This document shows positions 13,905 to 20,687 of a stretch of DNA of 47,317 bases, piece by piece (the first letter of the stretch is position 1; every line of letters starts with the position of its first letter). The position numbers and the translations under genes were made by a program. Location of the stretch: the NCBI GenBank assembly GCA_017421025.1, contig JAFQME010000033.1:1-47317 (forward strand). The letters are read 5' to 3'. The notes under the pieces were generated by a model. The model was given only the letters and a program-made list of their open reading frames with translations. It ran no database searches and was not told the origin of the DNA. Source of the DNA: Oscillospiraceae bacterium. GTDB taxonomy: Bacteria > Bacillota > Clostridia > Oscillospirales > JAAYXM01.

Positions 13905-14924
13905 TTATCGCAACCCCATGCACCAAATCACGAGTAAAGCTGTCAAGGTTACCAAAGTATCAATCGTAATTCCGTAAAACATTGGTTTGAGTCCGGCTTT
14001 CTTAAAATCGGTAATACTTGTCTCTAATCCAATTGCCGCCAAAGCAGTGACCATAAGGAATTTGCTGGTGTTTTTGATGACTCCGGATGCTGCAATGGGA
14101 ATGAGTCCTGCACTGTTTATGATCGCAAGCAGCAAAAATCCGCCGATGAACCAAGGAATAATTTTTACAAGATTTACTTTTTTGCCGCCGCTAGCCGCTT
14201 TCAGTTCTTTTTGTTTCATGCGAGTTCCAACATAAGCAAATACCAAAACAGTGGGAACGATGGCAATTGTTCTTGTGAGTTTGACCATTGTGGCAAAATC
14301 ACCTGCAATCTCGGAAAATGCATATCCGGACGCAACCACACTTGCGGTATCATTTACCGAAGTTCCTGCCCAAATCCCATAAGCAATGTCGGACAGTCCC
14401 AATGCTTTCCCCATTAGAGGGTACAGTGCAATCATCACCATATCGAAGAGAAAGGTGGAAGACATTGCAAACGCAATATCTTTGTCATCTGCATCAATGA
14501 CCGGAGCAATTGCGGCAATTGCAGATCCACCACAAATGCCGGTTCCGGCAGAAATCAAGTTGGAAAGTTTCCAGTTAAGCCCAAATAGTTTGCGCACCAA
14601 ATATCCTCCACCAAAACACATGGCAAAGGTAAAAAGCATCACAAAAAAGGTCATCTTACCAACTGATAGGATCGTCCCGACGGACAAGGATGCACCCAAA
14701 AGGATAATTGCCGTTTTTAAGATTCTTTTCGATGTAAATTTCAACGCAGGCTTGATCCACGCAGGATGAAAAAAACTGTTGATGATTGTACCCAAAAACA
14801 GTGCGATGATCGGTGCTCCCAAAAGACCTCCCGGAACCAAATGCTCTAAGAATACCGACACACCCGCCACCGAAAAGCAAAGTGCAATCCCTGCGAGAAA
14901 GAGAAACCGTTCTTTCATATCCAT
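13905..14924 (-). CDS. yeiH: YeiH-family putative sulfate/anion exporter (UPF0324)
   Basis: A 339-residue integral membrane protein with about ten hydrophobic segments. Family marks include the LGAPIIALFLGTIINSF block, RILKTAIILLGASLSVG, the glycine-rich ISAGTGICGGSAIAAIAP (about 125-143), AGTSVNDTASVVASG and the C-terminal IGLETSITDFKK. The family is annotated as a putative sulfate (or sulfite/taurine-breakdown) exporter; transport is not well proven. It is divergent from a LysR regulator across a palindrome-rich spacer, the same arrangement as yeiE-yeiH in enterobacteria. No terminator is visible between its stop and the SCIFF promoter, so read-through into the SCIFF genes is possible. Confidence 0.9.
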   Translation of the reverse strand: MDMKERFLFLAGIALCFSVAGVSVFLEHLVPGGLLGAPIIALFLGTIINSFFHPAWIKPALKFTSKRILKTAIILLGASLSVGTILSVGKMTFFVMLFTFAMCFGGGYLVRKLFGLNWKLSNLISAGTGICGGSAIAAIAPVIDADDKDIAFAMSSTFLFDMVMIALYPLMGKALGLSDIAYGIWAGTSVNDTASVVASGYAFSEIAGDFATMVKLTRTIAIVPTVLVFAYVGTRMKQKELKAASGGKKVNLVKIIPWFIGGFLLLAIINSAGLIPIAASGVIKNTSKFLMVTALAAIGLETSITDFKKAGLKPMFYGITIDTLVTLTALLVIWCMGLR

Positions 14925-14950
14925 AATATCCCTCCTAAGTTTTCCTGCTT

Positions 14951-14978
14951 GATATTATCATAAAAATATGATAATATC
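14951..14978. promoter_or_regulatory. Long perfect palindrome in the yeiH-lysR spacer
   Basis: Twelve-base arms gatattatcata/tatgataatatc around aaaa. It lies 27 bases before the yeiH start, where a bound LysR tetramer could control yeiH. The half-site ATTATCAT recurs at 14981-14988 and 14991-14998. Confidence 0.7.
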
Positions 14979-14989
14979 AAATTATCATT

Positions 14990-15007
14990 TATTATCATGT
15001 GATAATA
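14990..15007. promoter_or_regulatory. Second LysR-type palindrome
   Basis: TATTATCA-TG-TGATAATA, eight-base arms, just upstream of the LysR gene and probably overlapping its promoter. It shares half-sites with the long palindrome at 14951-14978. Autoregulation is inferred. Confidence 0.65.
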
Positions 15008-15028
15008 TAGAATAATTGGAGGGGCCTC

Positions 15029-15877
15029 ATGCTGGATTATCGGGTGAACACCTTTCTCACGTTGTACGAGGAAATGAATTATCATAAAACTGCAGAAAAA
15101 CTGAACATGACCCAACCGGGTGTGACACAGCACATCCGGGTTTTGGAACAGTATTATGGGGTAAAACTCTTTGTGTATGATGGACGCACACTCTCCAGAA
15201 CCAAATATGCAGATCATCTCAAACGGTATTTTGATAGTGTCCGTTCTGAGGAAACGCACTTGCGTGGAAGCTTTGTTCCGAAAGATACCATTCATTTGGC
15301 AGTCGGTGCAACCAAAACAATCGGAGAGTATGTCGTCGTTCCTGAAATCCGTGCTTTTGTGAAATCTCCAAACCATACATTGGATCTTACCATTGATAAT
15401 ACCGCAAATCTCTTACAGATGCTGGAACAGTCAAAACTTGATTTTGCGGTAATCGAAGGCGTGTTTGACAAGTCCCGATACGGATACCATCTCTATAAAA
15501 AGGAAACCTTCGTCGGTGTGTGTGCAAAAACCCACCCGTTTGCCAACAAAACCGTCACACTTGAGGATGTATTTGAAGAGGATATTGTGGTCCGAGAACC
15601 GTTTTCCGGTACCAGAAAACTTCTGGAGCAGGCAATTGCTGACCGTGGCTTCTCTCTTGAAAACTTCCGACGGTGCAGTTCGGTCAGTCATTTTTCCATG
15701 ATTTGCGACCTGGTCGCAAATCAGAATATGATTACCTTTGCTTATACGCCCGTTGCGAAAAGTCGAGAGGACCTTACCACTTTCACCGTCTCAGACATGC
15801 ACATCAGTGGAGAATTCAATTTTGTGTACTGCAACGAACGCATCGCACGAGAAAAAATCTCAAAAATATTTGAATAA
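15029..15877 (+). CDS. LysR-family transcriptional regulator
   Basis: This 282-residue protein has the LysR layout: an N-terminal winged helix-turn-helix (about 5-60, with EEMNYHKTAEKLNMTQPGVTQHIRVLE) and a C-terminal periplasmic-binding-protein-like effector domain (about 85-280, starting IHLAVGATKTIGEY). It is divergent from yeiH; in enterobacteria the equivalent regulator YeiE responds to sulfite and controls sulfur stress genes. Effector identity here is inferred from that context only. The spacer has several ATTATCAT half-sites. The ribosome site is GGAGGGG before ATG 15029. A strong terminator follows the stop codon. Confidence 0.93.
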   Translation: MLDYRVNTFLTLYEEMNYHKTAEKLNMTQPGVTQHIRVLEQYYGVKLFVYDGRTLSRTKYADHLKRYFDSVRSEETHLRGSFVPKDTIHLAVGATKTIGEYVVVPEIRAFVKSPNHTLDLTIDNTANLLQMLEQSKLDFAVIEGVFDKSRYGYHLYKKETFVGVCAKTHPFANKTVTLEDVFEEDIVVREPFSGTRKLLEQAIADRGFSLENFRRCSSVSHFSMICDLVANQNMITFAYTPVAKSREDLTTFTVSDMHISGEFNFVYCNERIAREKISKIFE

Positions 15878-15881
15878 CAGA

Positions 15882-15918
15882 AAAAGGGCATCTGCATTTG
15901 CAGATGCCCTTTTGTTTT
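15882..15918. terminator. Bidirectional terminator between lysR and tRNA-Val
   Basis: A fourteen-base-pair stem (15882-15895 with 15900-15913, core gggcatctgc/gcagatgccc) with an attt loop. T and A runs allow it to end both the plus-strand LysR and minus-strand tRNA transcripts. Confidence 0.92.
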
Positions 15919-15994
15919 GGTGGAGACAGGGAGACTCGAACTCTCGACCTCTCGCATGTGAAGCGAGCGCTCTAACCAACTGAGCTATGCCTCC
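15918..15994 (-). tRNA. tRNA-Val (anticodon CAC)
   Basis: A 77-base cloverleaf with encoded CCA. The acceptor GGAGGCA pairs with TGTCTCC with one G-U pair; the D arm is GCTC/GAGC; the anticodon stem CTCGC/GCGAG holds the loop TTCACAT, so the anticodon is CAC. The T stem GAGAG/CTCCC has one A-C mismatch. It has its own promoter just upstream. Confidence 0.95.
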
Positions 15995-16005
15995 TTAGCC
16001 TTGCT

Positions 16006-16034
16006 ATCATACCACAAACGAAAGCGTTTTGCAA
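16006..16034 (-). promoter_or_regulatory. Promoter for tRNA-Val
   Basis: On the minus strand, TTGCAA (complement of 16029-16034) and TATGAT (complement of 16006-16011) with a 17-base spacer. It lies between the amidohydrolase stop codon and the tRNA. Confidence 0.75.
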
Positions 16035-16041
16035 GATATTT

Positions 16042-16836
16042 TTAGAGTGAAAGCAAAGTTTTTGCATTTTGGTACAAGATTTTCTCAAATTCCGCATCGG
16101 TAAAGGGGAGCGTGAGAAAATCATCCAGTTCTTCTTTCGGGTTCCACATTGGATAGTCTGAGCCGAATAACACACGGTCTGTACCGAAACGGCGGATGAT
16201 GTCAAAATATTGTTGCGCAGAGAGGACAAAGCGGCAAGAAGAGGAATCTACAAACAGCTGCTCGTATTTCCCACAAAATGCATCCATCGCTTCTTCCCAA
16301 ACCGACCACCCGCCAAGGTGAGCGGCAATCACAGTAGTGTGCGGAAAGGCATCCAACACCGGACGTACTTGCGCAGGGTTGGAGTACTGATAGCGGTAAT
16401 CTCCCGCATGAACGAGAAAGGGCAGCCGGTCAGCACACGCCTCAAACAACTCCATACAGTGCGGGTCGCACAGCGCAAACTTTTGGATATCGGGATGGAG
16501 TTTGACCCCTTTGAGCCCAAGCTCTAGGAGATGCTTAACATCTCCCTCAATGTCCTCGCTTTCGGGATGCAGTGTCCCGAATCCTATCAAACGGTCTGGG
16601 TGCTCGGAGACTGTTTTCGCAATGAACTCGTTGATTGATTTCACTTGTGACGGCGTGGTTGCAACCGATTGTACCAAAGCACCACAGATGTTCGCCGTGT
16701 CGCAACACGCAAGCAGGTCGGACACCGTACCTTTGCACTTTGGTTCGTGAGTATCGTAAAACTGACCCGTTGCCATAGTTGCACGCTCGGCAATTTTGTC
16801 TGGATAAATATGGCAATGGAAATCGAAAACTTGCAT
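16042..16836 (-). CDS. Amidohydrolase-family (TIM-barrel) metal-dependent hydrolase
   Basis: This 264-residue protein has the Amidohydro_2 barrel plan: an N-terminal FDFHCHIYPDKI with the HxH metal pair, GLKGVKLHPD with a Lys/His in mid-chain, FLVHAGD, IAAHLGGW, and a late LFGSDYPMWNP with the catalytic metal-binding Asp. Relatives include decarboxylases and lactonases of aromatic and sugar acids, so the reaction cannot be fixed. It is the last gene of an AEC transporter-mscL-amidohydrolase operon; ATG 16836 lies three bases after the mscL stop, with the ribosome site AAGGAA in the mscL end. The pairing with an AEC (organic anion) carrier might mean a carboxylate substrate, which is inference. 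Confidence 0.85.
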   Translation of the reverse strand: MQVFDFHCHIYPDKIAERATMATGQFYDTHEPKCKGTVSDLLACCDTANICGALVQSVATTPSQVKSINEFIAKTVSEHPDRLIGFGTLHPESEDIEGDVKHLLELGLKGVKLHPDIQKFALCDPHCMELFEACADRLPFLVHAGDYRYQYSNPAQVRPVLDAFPHTTVIAAHLGGWSVWEEAMDAFCGKYEQLFVDSSSCRFVLSAQQYFDIIRRFGTDRVLFGSDYPMWNPKEELDDFLTLPFTDAEFEKILYQNAKTLLSL

Positions 16837-16839
16837 GAA

Positions 16840-17259
16840 TTATTCCTTCTCTTCCAAAACAGAGGTGCAGTGCGGGCAGCGGGTCGCTTCGATTGCGATT
16901 TCGCTGCAGCAGAACGGGCATTTCTTGGTGGTGGGTTCTTCTTCCTTGATCTCTTCCTTCTTCTTCAGATTGCGTAAAGCGGAAAGAACCTTAATCATGA
17001 GAAAGATGATAAAGGACATAAGCAGGAAGTTGATGACCGCAGTGATGAATGCACCGTAGCGGATCTCAACTCCACGCAGGGTGGCGACCATTGCGGTAAA
17101 ATCGGTTTTTACAAAGGTGCCGATAAACGGAGTGATGAGATCTTCGTTTAAGGATTTGACAATTGCCTGGAATGCACCGCCGATGATAACCGCAACAGCG
17201 AGATCCATGACATTTCCGCGGGAGATGAATTCCTTGAATTCGTGGAAGAATTTTTTCAT
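16840..17259 (-). CDS. mscL: Large-conductance mechanosensitive channel MscL with zinc-ribbon tail
   Basis: This 139-residue protein opens under membrane tension to release solutes in osmotic downshock. The N-terminal amphipathic helix and first pore helix are seen as FKEFISRGNVMDLAVAVIIGGAFQAIV; the second membrane helix is ITAVINFLLMSFIIFLMIKVL. The charged C-terminal bundle is extended by a zinc-ribbon-like CPFCCSEIAIEATRCPHC, an addition seen in MscL of many Clostridia. It sits 20 bases after the AEC gene, with AGGAGGT before ATG 17259. Confidence 0.96.
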   Translation of the reverse strand: MKKFFHEFKEFISRGNVMDLAVAVIIGGAFQAIVKSLNEDLITPFIGTFVKTDFTAMVATLRGVEIRYGAFITAVINFLLMSFIIFLMIKVLSALRNLKKKEEIKEEEPTTKKCPFCCSEIAIEATRCPHCTSVLEEKE

Positions 17260-17279
17260 AGTGGGTACCTCCTAAAATT

Positions 17280-18209
17280 TTATCGCATGAGTGCGAATAC
17301 GATGGGGAGCGAAACAAGGCTTAAGATACTGGTCACCAGTATCGCACCGAGCGCATACTCGCCGTCGGATCCGTTCTCTTTTGCAAACATCGCAATCGAA
17401 GTCATGGACGGAAGCGCAACCAAAGTAACAAGCGGACCGAGAAGACTTGCGTCCAAACCGATGAATTTCAAACCGTAATACAGTGCAAGGGCAAAGCCGA
17501 TCATCTTGAACGGGACAATCAGATAATACTCAAGCCGTGAGAAAGACTCCTTCCAGTTCAGTCCGCCAAGCAGCGCACCTAAGTAAATAAGCGAAACCGG
17601 AGAAGAGGACTTGCCGATGGAAGAGACCGTGTCGTCCAAAACACTCGGCAACCCGAGATCAAATACAACCAAAATCACACCAACCACCAGCGCAATCATG
17701 GCAGGATTGATGAGTTTTTTCAGAATTGCGGAGAGTTTCACTCCGTGGAATTGCTCTTTCGGAGTGGTGAGATACACGCCCAAAGTCCAAAGAAGTACCT
17801 GGTCTGCAAGGGTGAAAAGCGAGTGGCACAAGAGCCCAACTCCCGGAAACACCTCGGCAATGAGTGGGGCGCCCATAAAGCCAATGTTGTTGAACGTGAA
17901 AACTCCTTGATACACACGTGCACGCTCGCCACGGAGCCGCAACATTTTCGACATCAAGACGCCGAATCCATACAGGAGCAGGATGACAGCAAATGCAATC
18001 AATACCACAGAAAAGGAATTGGTAAGATCTTCTCGGGTTGTATTCCCGACAAGGTTGCTGAGTACCAGCGCAGGGAGCGCAATTCGCATGACATATTTGG
18101 AAAGTGCATCGATGTTTCCCGAATGGAACAACTTAAAACGGTACCCCAAAAGACCGATGCAAAAGAAAAGTGCAAATTTCCCAAGCTGTTGCAGCAGGAC
18201 TTCTAACAT
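17280..18209 (-). CDS. AEC-family (auxin efflux carrier-like) transporter
   Basis: This 309-residue membrane protein has about ten hydrophobic segments in two five-helix halves, each with a proline-broken helix, as in AEC/bile-acid-type carriers. The family-typical early segment YVMRIALPALVLSNL and the NNIGFMGAPLIAEVFPG block (about 107-123) are present. Bacterial relatives move malate, malonate or other small organic anions; the substrate here is unknown. The gene starts the operon with mscL and the amidohydrolase. An AAGGAG site precedes ATG 18209, and a promoter lies at 18239-18267. Confidence 0.88.
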   Translation of the reverse strand: MLEVLLQQLGKFALFFCIGLLGYRFKLFHSGNIDALSKYVMRIALPALVLSNLVGNTTREDLTNSFSVVLIAFAVILLLYGFGVLMSKMLRLRGERARVYQGVFTFNNIGFMGAPLIAEVFPGVGLLCHSLFTLADQVLLWTLGVYLTTPKEQFHGVKLSAILKKLINPAMIALVVGVILVVFDLGLPSVLDDTVSSIGKSSSPVSLIYLGALLGGLNWKESFSRLEYYLIVPFKMIGFALALYYGLKFIGLDASLLGPLVTLVALPSMTSIAMFAKENGSDGEYALGAILVTSILSLVSLPIVFALMR

Positions 18210-18238
18210 AATAAGACTCCTTTTTACAAACTGAGTTT

Positions 18239-18267
18239 ATTCTACACGATTTTTCGCCTGCCTGCAA
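18239..18267 (-). promoter_or_regulatory. Promoter for the AEC-mscL operon
   Basis: On the minus strand, TTGCAG (complement of 18262-18267) and TAGAAT (complement of 18239-18244) with a 17-base spacer, directly after the terminator of the upstream HPr-like gene. Confidence 0.7.
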
Positions 18268-18270
18268 GAG

Positions 18271-18308
18271 AAAAACGCTCTTTGCCGAAGCAAAGAGCGT
18301 TTTTTGTT
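18271..18308 (-). terminator. Terminator after the HPr-like gene
   Basis: A 15-base-pair stem (18271-18285 with 18290-18304, core acgctctttgc/gcaaagagcgt) with T runs on both strands. It follows the minus-strand HPr-like stop codon by a few bases. Confidence 0.9.
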
Positions 18309-18313
18309 TGGCT

Positions 18314-18541
18314 TTATACAAGATACGGTGCCAACTTTTTTAAAAGTTCATCGCAATCCTCGCTGTAAAGACGCAGTTCAATCGGCTTTGTCAGGTCCAG
18401 ACTGAGGATGCCCATAAAGGACTTCGCATCAATGACATATCTACCGGAAACGAGATCGACATCGTACGGAACCGCAACAAGCTGGTTGACAAAATCTTTC
18501 ACTTTTGCAATGGTATCGAGCATGACATTTACTGTTTTCAT
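18314..18541 (-). CDS. HPr-like phosphocarrier-fold protein lacking the active-site His
   Basis: This 75-residue protein keeps the second half of the HPr fold. In it, AKSFMGILSLDL (39-50) aligns with the regulatory KSIMGVMSL segment, so Ser41 corresponds to Ser46, the HPr kinase site. The N-terminal His15 region of true HPr reads DTIAKVKDFV here and has no histidine, so it cannot relay PTS phosphate. It may act like Crh of Bacillus, a purely regulatory HPr homologue for carbon catabolite control; this is inference. ATG 18541 is chosen rather than an upstream ATG at 18625, because the AAGGATG ribosome site and a promoter at 18576-18604 lie between them. Confidence 0.85.
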   Translation of the reverse strand: MKTVNVMLDTIAKVKDFVNQLVAVPYDVDLVSGRYVIDAKSFMGILSLDLTKPIELRLYSEDCDELLKKLAPYLV

Positions 18542-18575
18542 GGTATCCACATCCTTTCTTCCATGCTGTAATTTT

Positions 18576-18604
18576 ATTGTATCGCATTCTTTCTTGCATG
18601 GCAA
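18576..18604 (-). promoter_or_regulatory. Promoter for the HPr-like gene
   Basis: On the minus strand, TTGCCA (complement of 18599-18604) and TACAAT (complement of 18576-18581) with a 17-base spacer. It decides the short start of the HPr-like gene. Confidence 0.7.
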
Positions 18605-18633
18605 GTGGATTTCCTGAAAATTCATGACTTGTT

Positions 18634-18668
18634 AAAAAATAGCGCACCCCAAAATTTGGGGTGCGCTG
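18634..18668 (-). terminator. Terminator after the Asn/Gln-rich micro-gene
   Basis: A stem agcgcacccc/ggggtgcgct (18641-18650 with 18658-18667) around an AT loop, followed on the minus strand by ATTTTTT. It lies four bases after the 41-codon gene's stop. Confidence 0.88.
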
Positions 18669-18671
18669 CTT

Positions 18672-18797
18672 TTAGTGCTCGTACTGATCGTTTTTCTTGT
18701 TGTCCTGACGGTTGTTGTCACGCTTGTTCTGCTGGTTCTGATTGTTCTGTTTGTTGTTCTGCTGGTTATTGTCTCGCTTGTTGTTTTCCTTGTTCAT
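18672..18797 (-). CDS. Asn/Gln-rich 41-residue protein
   Basis: This small frame has ATG at 18797, a good GAGGTG ribosome site 7 bases before it, stop TAA, and a perfect terminator directly behind, so it is very likely a real gene. The product is 41 residues with 15 Asn, 8 Gln, 9 Lys/Arg and 6 Asp/Glu, and has no aliphatic residue after Met1; it should be fully disordered and soluble. KRDNN occurs twice (7-11 and 25-29). I do not recognise the family; Asn/Gln-rich micro-proteins of this kind occur in spore-forming Clostridia, but a spore role is only a guess. It lies 46 bases after the deacetylase-like gene, and no strong promoter of its own was seen. Confidence 0.75.
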   Translation of the reverse strand: MNKENNKRDNNQQNNKQNNQNQQNKRDNNRQDNKKNDQYEH

Positions 18798-18843
18798 GGC
18801 ATTTCACCTCATCTGTTTTTTCTCACATCTCGTATGAGCAGAT

Positions 18844-19809
18844 TTAGTTTGTGCCAAACAGTTTCGACTTATTCGTCACACAAATTTTCGATAAAAATAC
18901 ATTCATATCCTGCGTCGTGAAGCCGCTTTGCGGTGTATAGGATTTTTTTGCGTAATCGGGCTGACAGAACATATATTCTTCGTAAAAATACTGCTCATGA
19001 TTGGCGACTCCGATGAATTCCCATTTTTTTCCGATGCGTTCATCAAGTGCCTGCTCCAATGCGTCCTGTTCCAATAAATTCAAGCAAATTCCATTGGTAG
19101 GACGTTTGAATACAAGCCCGGTTTTTTCATCTTTGATGCCGCTGGTTTTGGTATAAATCGCATCGTAAGCCGCCACATCGTCCACATGATTGTATCCGCA
19201 AATGGATTTTTCAATTTCGGTTGCATTTGTATCTCGGGTAAATACCATGGTTTCCGGTTTGCGATGATAAAGCAGGCGGCCTGCGTGCCCGTACGGCAGG
19301 GAATTCGGGTCGCCGTTGTACTCACTTCTGACGCCATAGGTCGTGGAAATCGTTTTGATGCCCAAGTCTCGCAGAGCGCAACACCCTTCGTAACTCATGG
19401 GGAGCCAGTGCGGAACGATGGAATCGGTAAAACTCTTCTCACCCGCAAAACGCAAAACTTCCTCCTTAATTTTGAGAAAGTCCTCACGTACCTGCTCGTA
19501 GGATGCATTTACATACGGATAATCCGGAAATTCCTGCCGTGCATGAAAGGCAAGCTTCAACCAGTTTGAAGAAGCTTCCCACTCTGCTTTGTATCGGTCC
19601 GGCATTTCGGAGAGATTGAAATCATCATTTCCGTAATAATTATCGGTCGAGTAGAAAAGATTCAGCTGCGTTTTGAATCCGTATTTCTCCCATGCCTCTT
19701 TGAGCACCGCCAAAAACGGGCTGTCAAACAGAGAGTCTGGCTGCTTTCGAGCCAAATCACGAAAAGTCCAAATTACATCGTCAATAAAGAATAAACACTT
19801 TTGGGTCAT
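18844..19809 (-). CDS. Polysaccharide deacetylase-like hypothetical protein
   Basis: This 321-residue soluble protein has no signal peptide. It begins QKCLFFIDDVIWTFRDLA, with a beta strand ending in an Asp-Asp pair (10-11) like motif 1 of NodB-type deacetylases, then a YGFKTQLNLFY strand, a FHARQEFPD segment, a central YEGCCALRDLGIKTISTTYG (reminiscent of the deacetylase barrel end) and a late GVANHEQYF. The likeness to carbohydrate esterase family 4 is partial and the substrate is unknown. ATG 19809 is chosen because GGAGG lies 7 bases before it; the upstream extension to 19986 would overlap the yebC promoter and is not protein-like. It may be co-transcribed with the Asn/Gln-rich micro-gene. 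Confidence 0.7.
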   Translation of the reverse strand: MTQKCLFFIDDVIWTFRDLARKQPDSLFDSPFLAVLKEAWEKYGFKTQLNLFYSTDNYYGNDDFNLSEMPDRYKAEWEASSNWLKLAFHARQEFPDYPYVNASYEQVREDFLKIKEEVLRFAGEKSFTDSIVPHWLPMSYEGCCALRDLGIKTISTTYGVRSEYNGDPNSLPYGHAGRLLYHRKPETMVFTRDTNATEIEKSICGYNHVDDVAAYDAIYTKTSGIKDEKTGLVFKRPTNGICLNLLEQDALEQALDERIGKKWEFIGVANHEQYFYEEYMFCQPDYAKKSYTPQSGFTTQDMNVFLSKICVTNKSKLFGTN

Positions 19810-19894
19810 CTCATCGCCTCCAAGGGCTATTGTACGGAGATTTCGTGTTCGTGTCAAGAAAACAAAAACTGCAAAACAAAATATTTGAATGGGG

Positions 19895-19924
19895 TTGAAA
19901 TTGCATGAAAAAGTATGATACAAT
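19895..19924 (+). promoter_or_regulatory. Promoter for the yebC-apgM-proS-argS operon
   Basis: TTGAAA at 19895-19900 and TACAAT at 19919-19924 with an 18-base spacer. The next good start codon is ATG 19958. Confidence 0.7.
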
Positions 19925-19957
19925 ACAGTGATTAAGTATCTTGTGAGGTGTAAGAAT

Positions 19958-20677
19958 ATGTCAGGACATTCCAAATGGAAAAACATTCTTCATAAAAAAG
20001 AGAAGACCGATGCGCAAAAAGCAAAGGTATTCACCAAAATCGGCCGTGAAATGGCGGTCGCAGTAAAAGAGGGCGGTCCGGATCCGGCAAGCAACTCCAA
20101 ACTGCGTGACTGTATTGCAAAGGCAAAGCAAAACAACGTCCCGAATGACAATATCAAGCGTATCATTGAAAAAGCATCGGGCGGAGATGGCGCAAACTAC
20201 GAAACCATCGTCTACGAAGGTTACGGTCCGAGTGGTGTTGCGGTGATCGTTGAAACCTTAACCGACAACCGTAACCGTACCGCATCCGATGTGCGTCATT
20301 ACTTTGATAAATATGGCGGAAACTTAGGTGCAACCGGGTGTGTTTCCTGGCAGTTTGATGACAAAGGGGTCATCCTGCTGGAAAAAACCGGTGCAGACGA
20401 AGATGAAGTGATGATGATGTGTCTGGAAGCGGGTGCAGAGGATATCGAGACCGACGGCGATGCAATCGAAGTTTACACCGCAGTTGAGGATATGGAAGCT
20501 GTGCGTGATGCGTTGGAAGCACAAGGTCAGACCGTTATTTCCGCTGAAAAAGACAAAATCCCCCAGACTTATATCACACTGACAAACGAAGATGACCTTA
20601 AGAATATGCAGAAATTGCTGGATATGCTTGAGGACAACGACGATGTCCAGAACGTGTGGCACAACTGGGAAGAATAG
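19958..20677 (+). CDS. yebC: YebC/PmpR-family translational (or transcriptional) regulator
   Basis: This 239-residue protein has the hallmark start MSGHSKWKNILHKKEKTD and the family blocks KAKQNNVPNDNIKRIIEKASG, YEGYGPSGVAVIVETLTDNRNRT and a C-terminal acidic region. YebC proteins were first seen as DNA-binding regulators; more recent work shows a role in relieving ribosome stalling at proline-rich stretches. ATG 19958 with GAGGTG before it is chosen over a GTG at 19928. It is the first gene of an operon with apgM, proS and argS, and the adjacent prolyl-tRNA synthetase fits a role in proline translation, though this link is inference. Confidence 0.95.
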   Translation: MSGHSKWKNILHKKEKTDAQKAKVFTKIGREMAVAVKEGGPDPASNSKLRDCIAKAKQNNVPNDNIKRIIEKASGGDGANYETIVYEGYGPSGVAVIVETLTDNRNRTASDVRHYFDKYGGNLGATGCVSWQFDDKGVILLEKTGADEDEVMMMCLEAGAEDIETDGDAIEVYTAVEDMEAVRDALEAQGQTVISAEKDKIPQTYITLTNEDDLKNMQKLLDMLEDNDDVQNVWHNWEE

Positions 20678-20687
20678 AGGGATCACC

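Noticed and set aside
18675-18920. Plus-strand frame encoding a very hydrophobic Val/Leu-rich protein
   Set aside because: It is the exact antisense of the Asn/Gln-rich micro-gene, whose AAC/CAG codons read as GTT/CTG in reverse. It has no ribosome site, whereas the minus strand has a start, a ribosome site and a terminator.
19810-19986. N-terminal extension of the deacetylase-like gene
   Set aside because: It would run across the divergent yebC promoter, and the good GGAGG ribosome site is before the internal ATG 19809.
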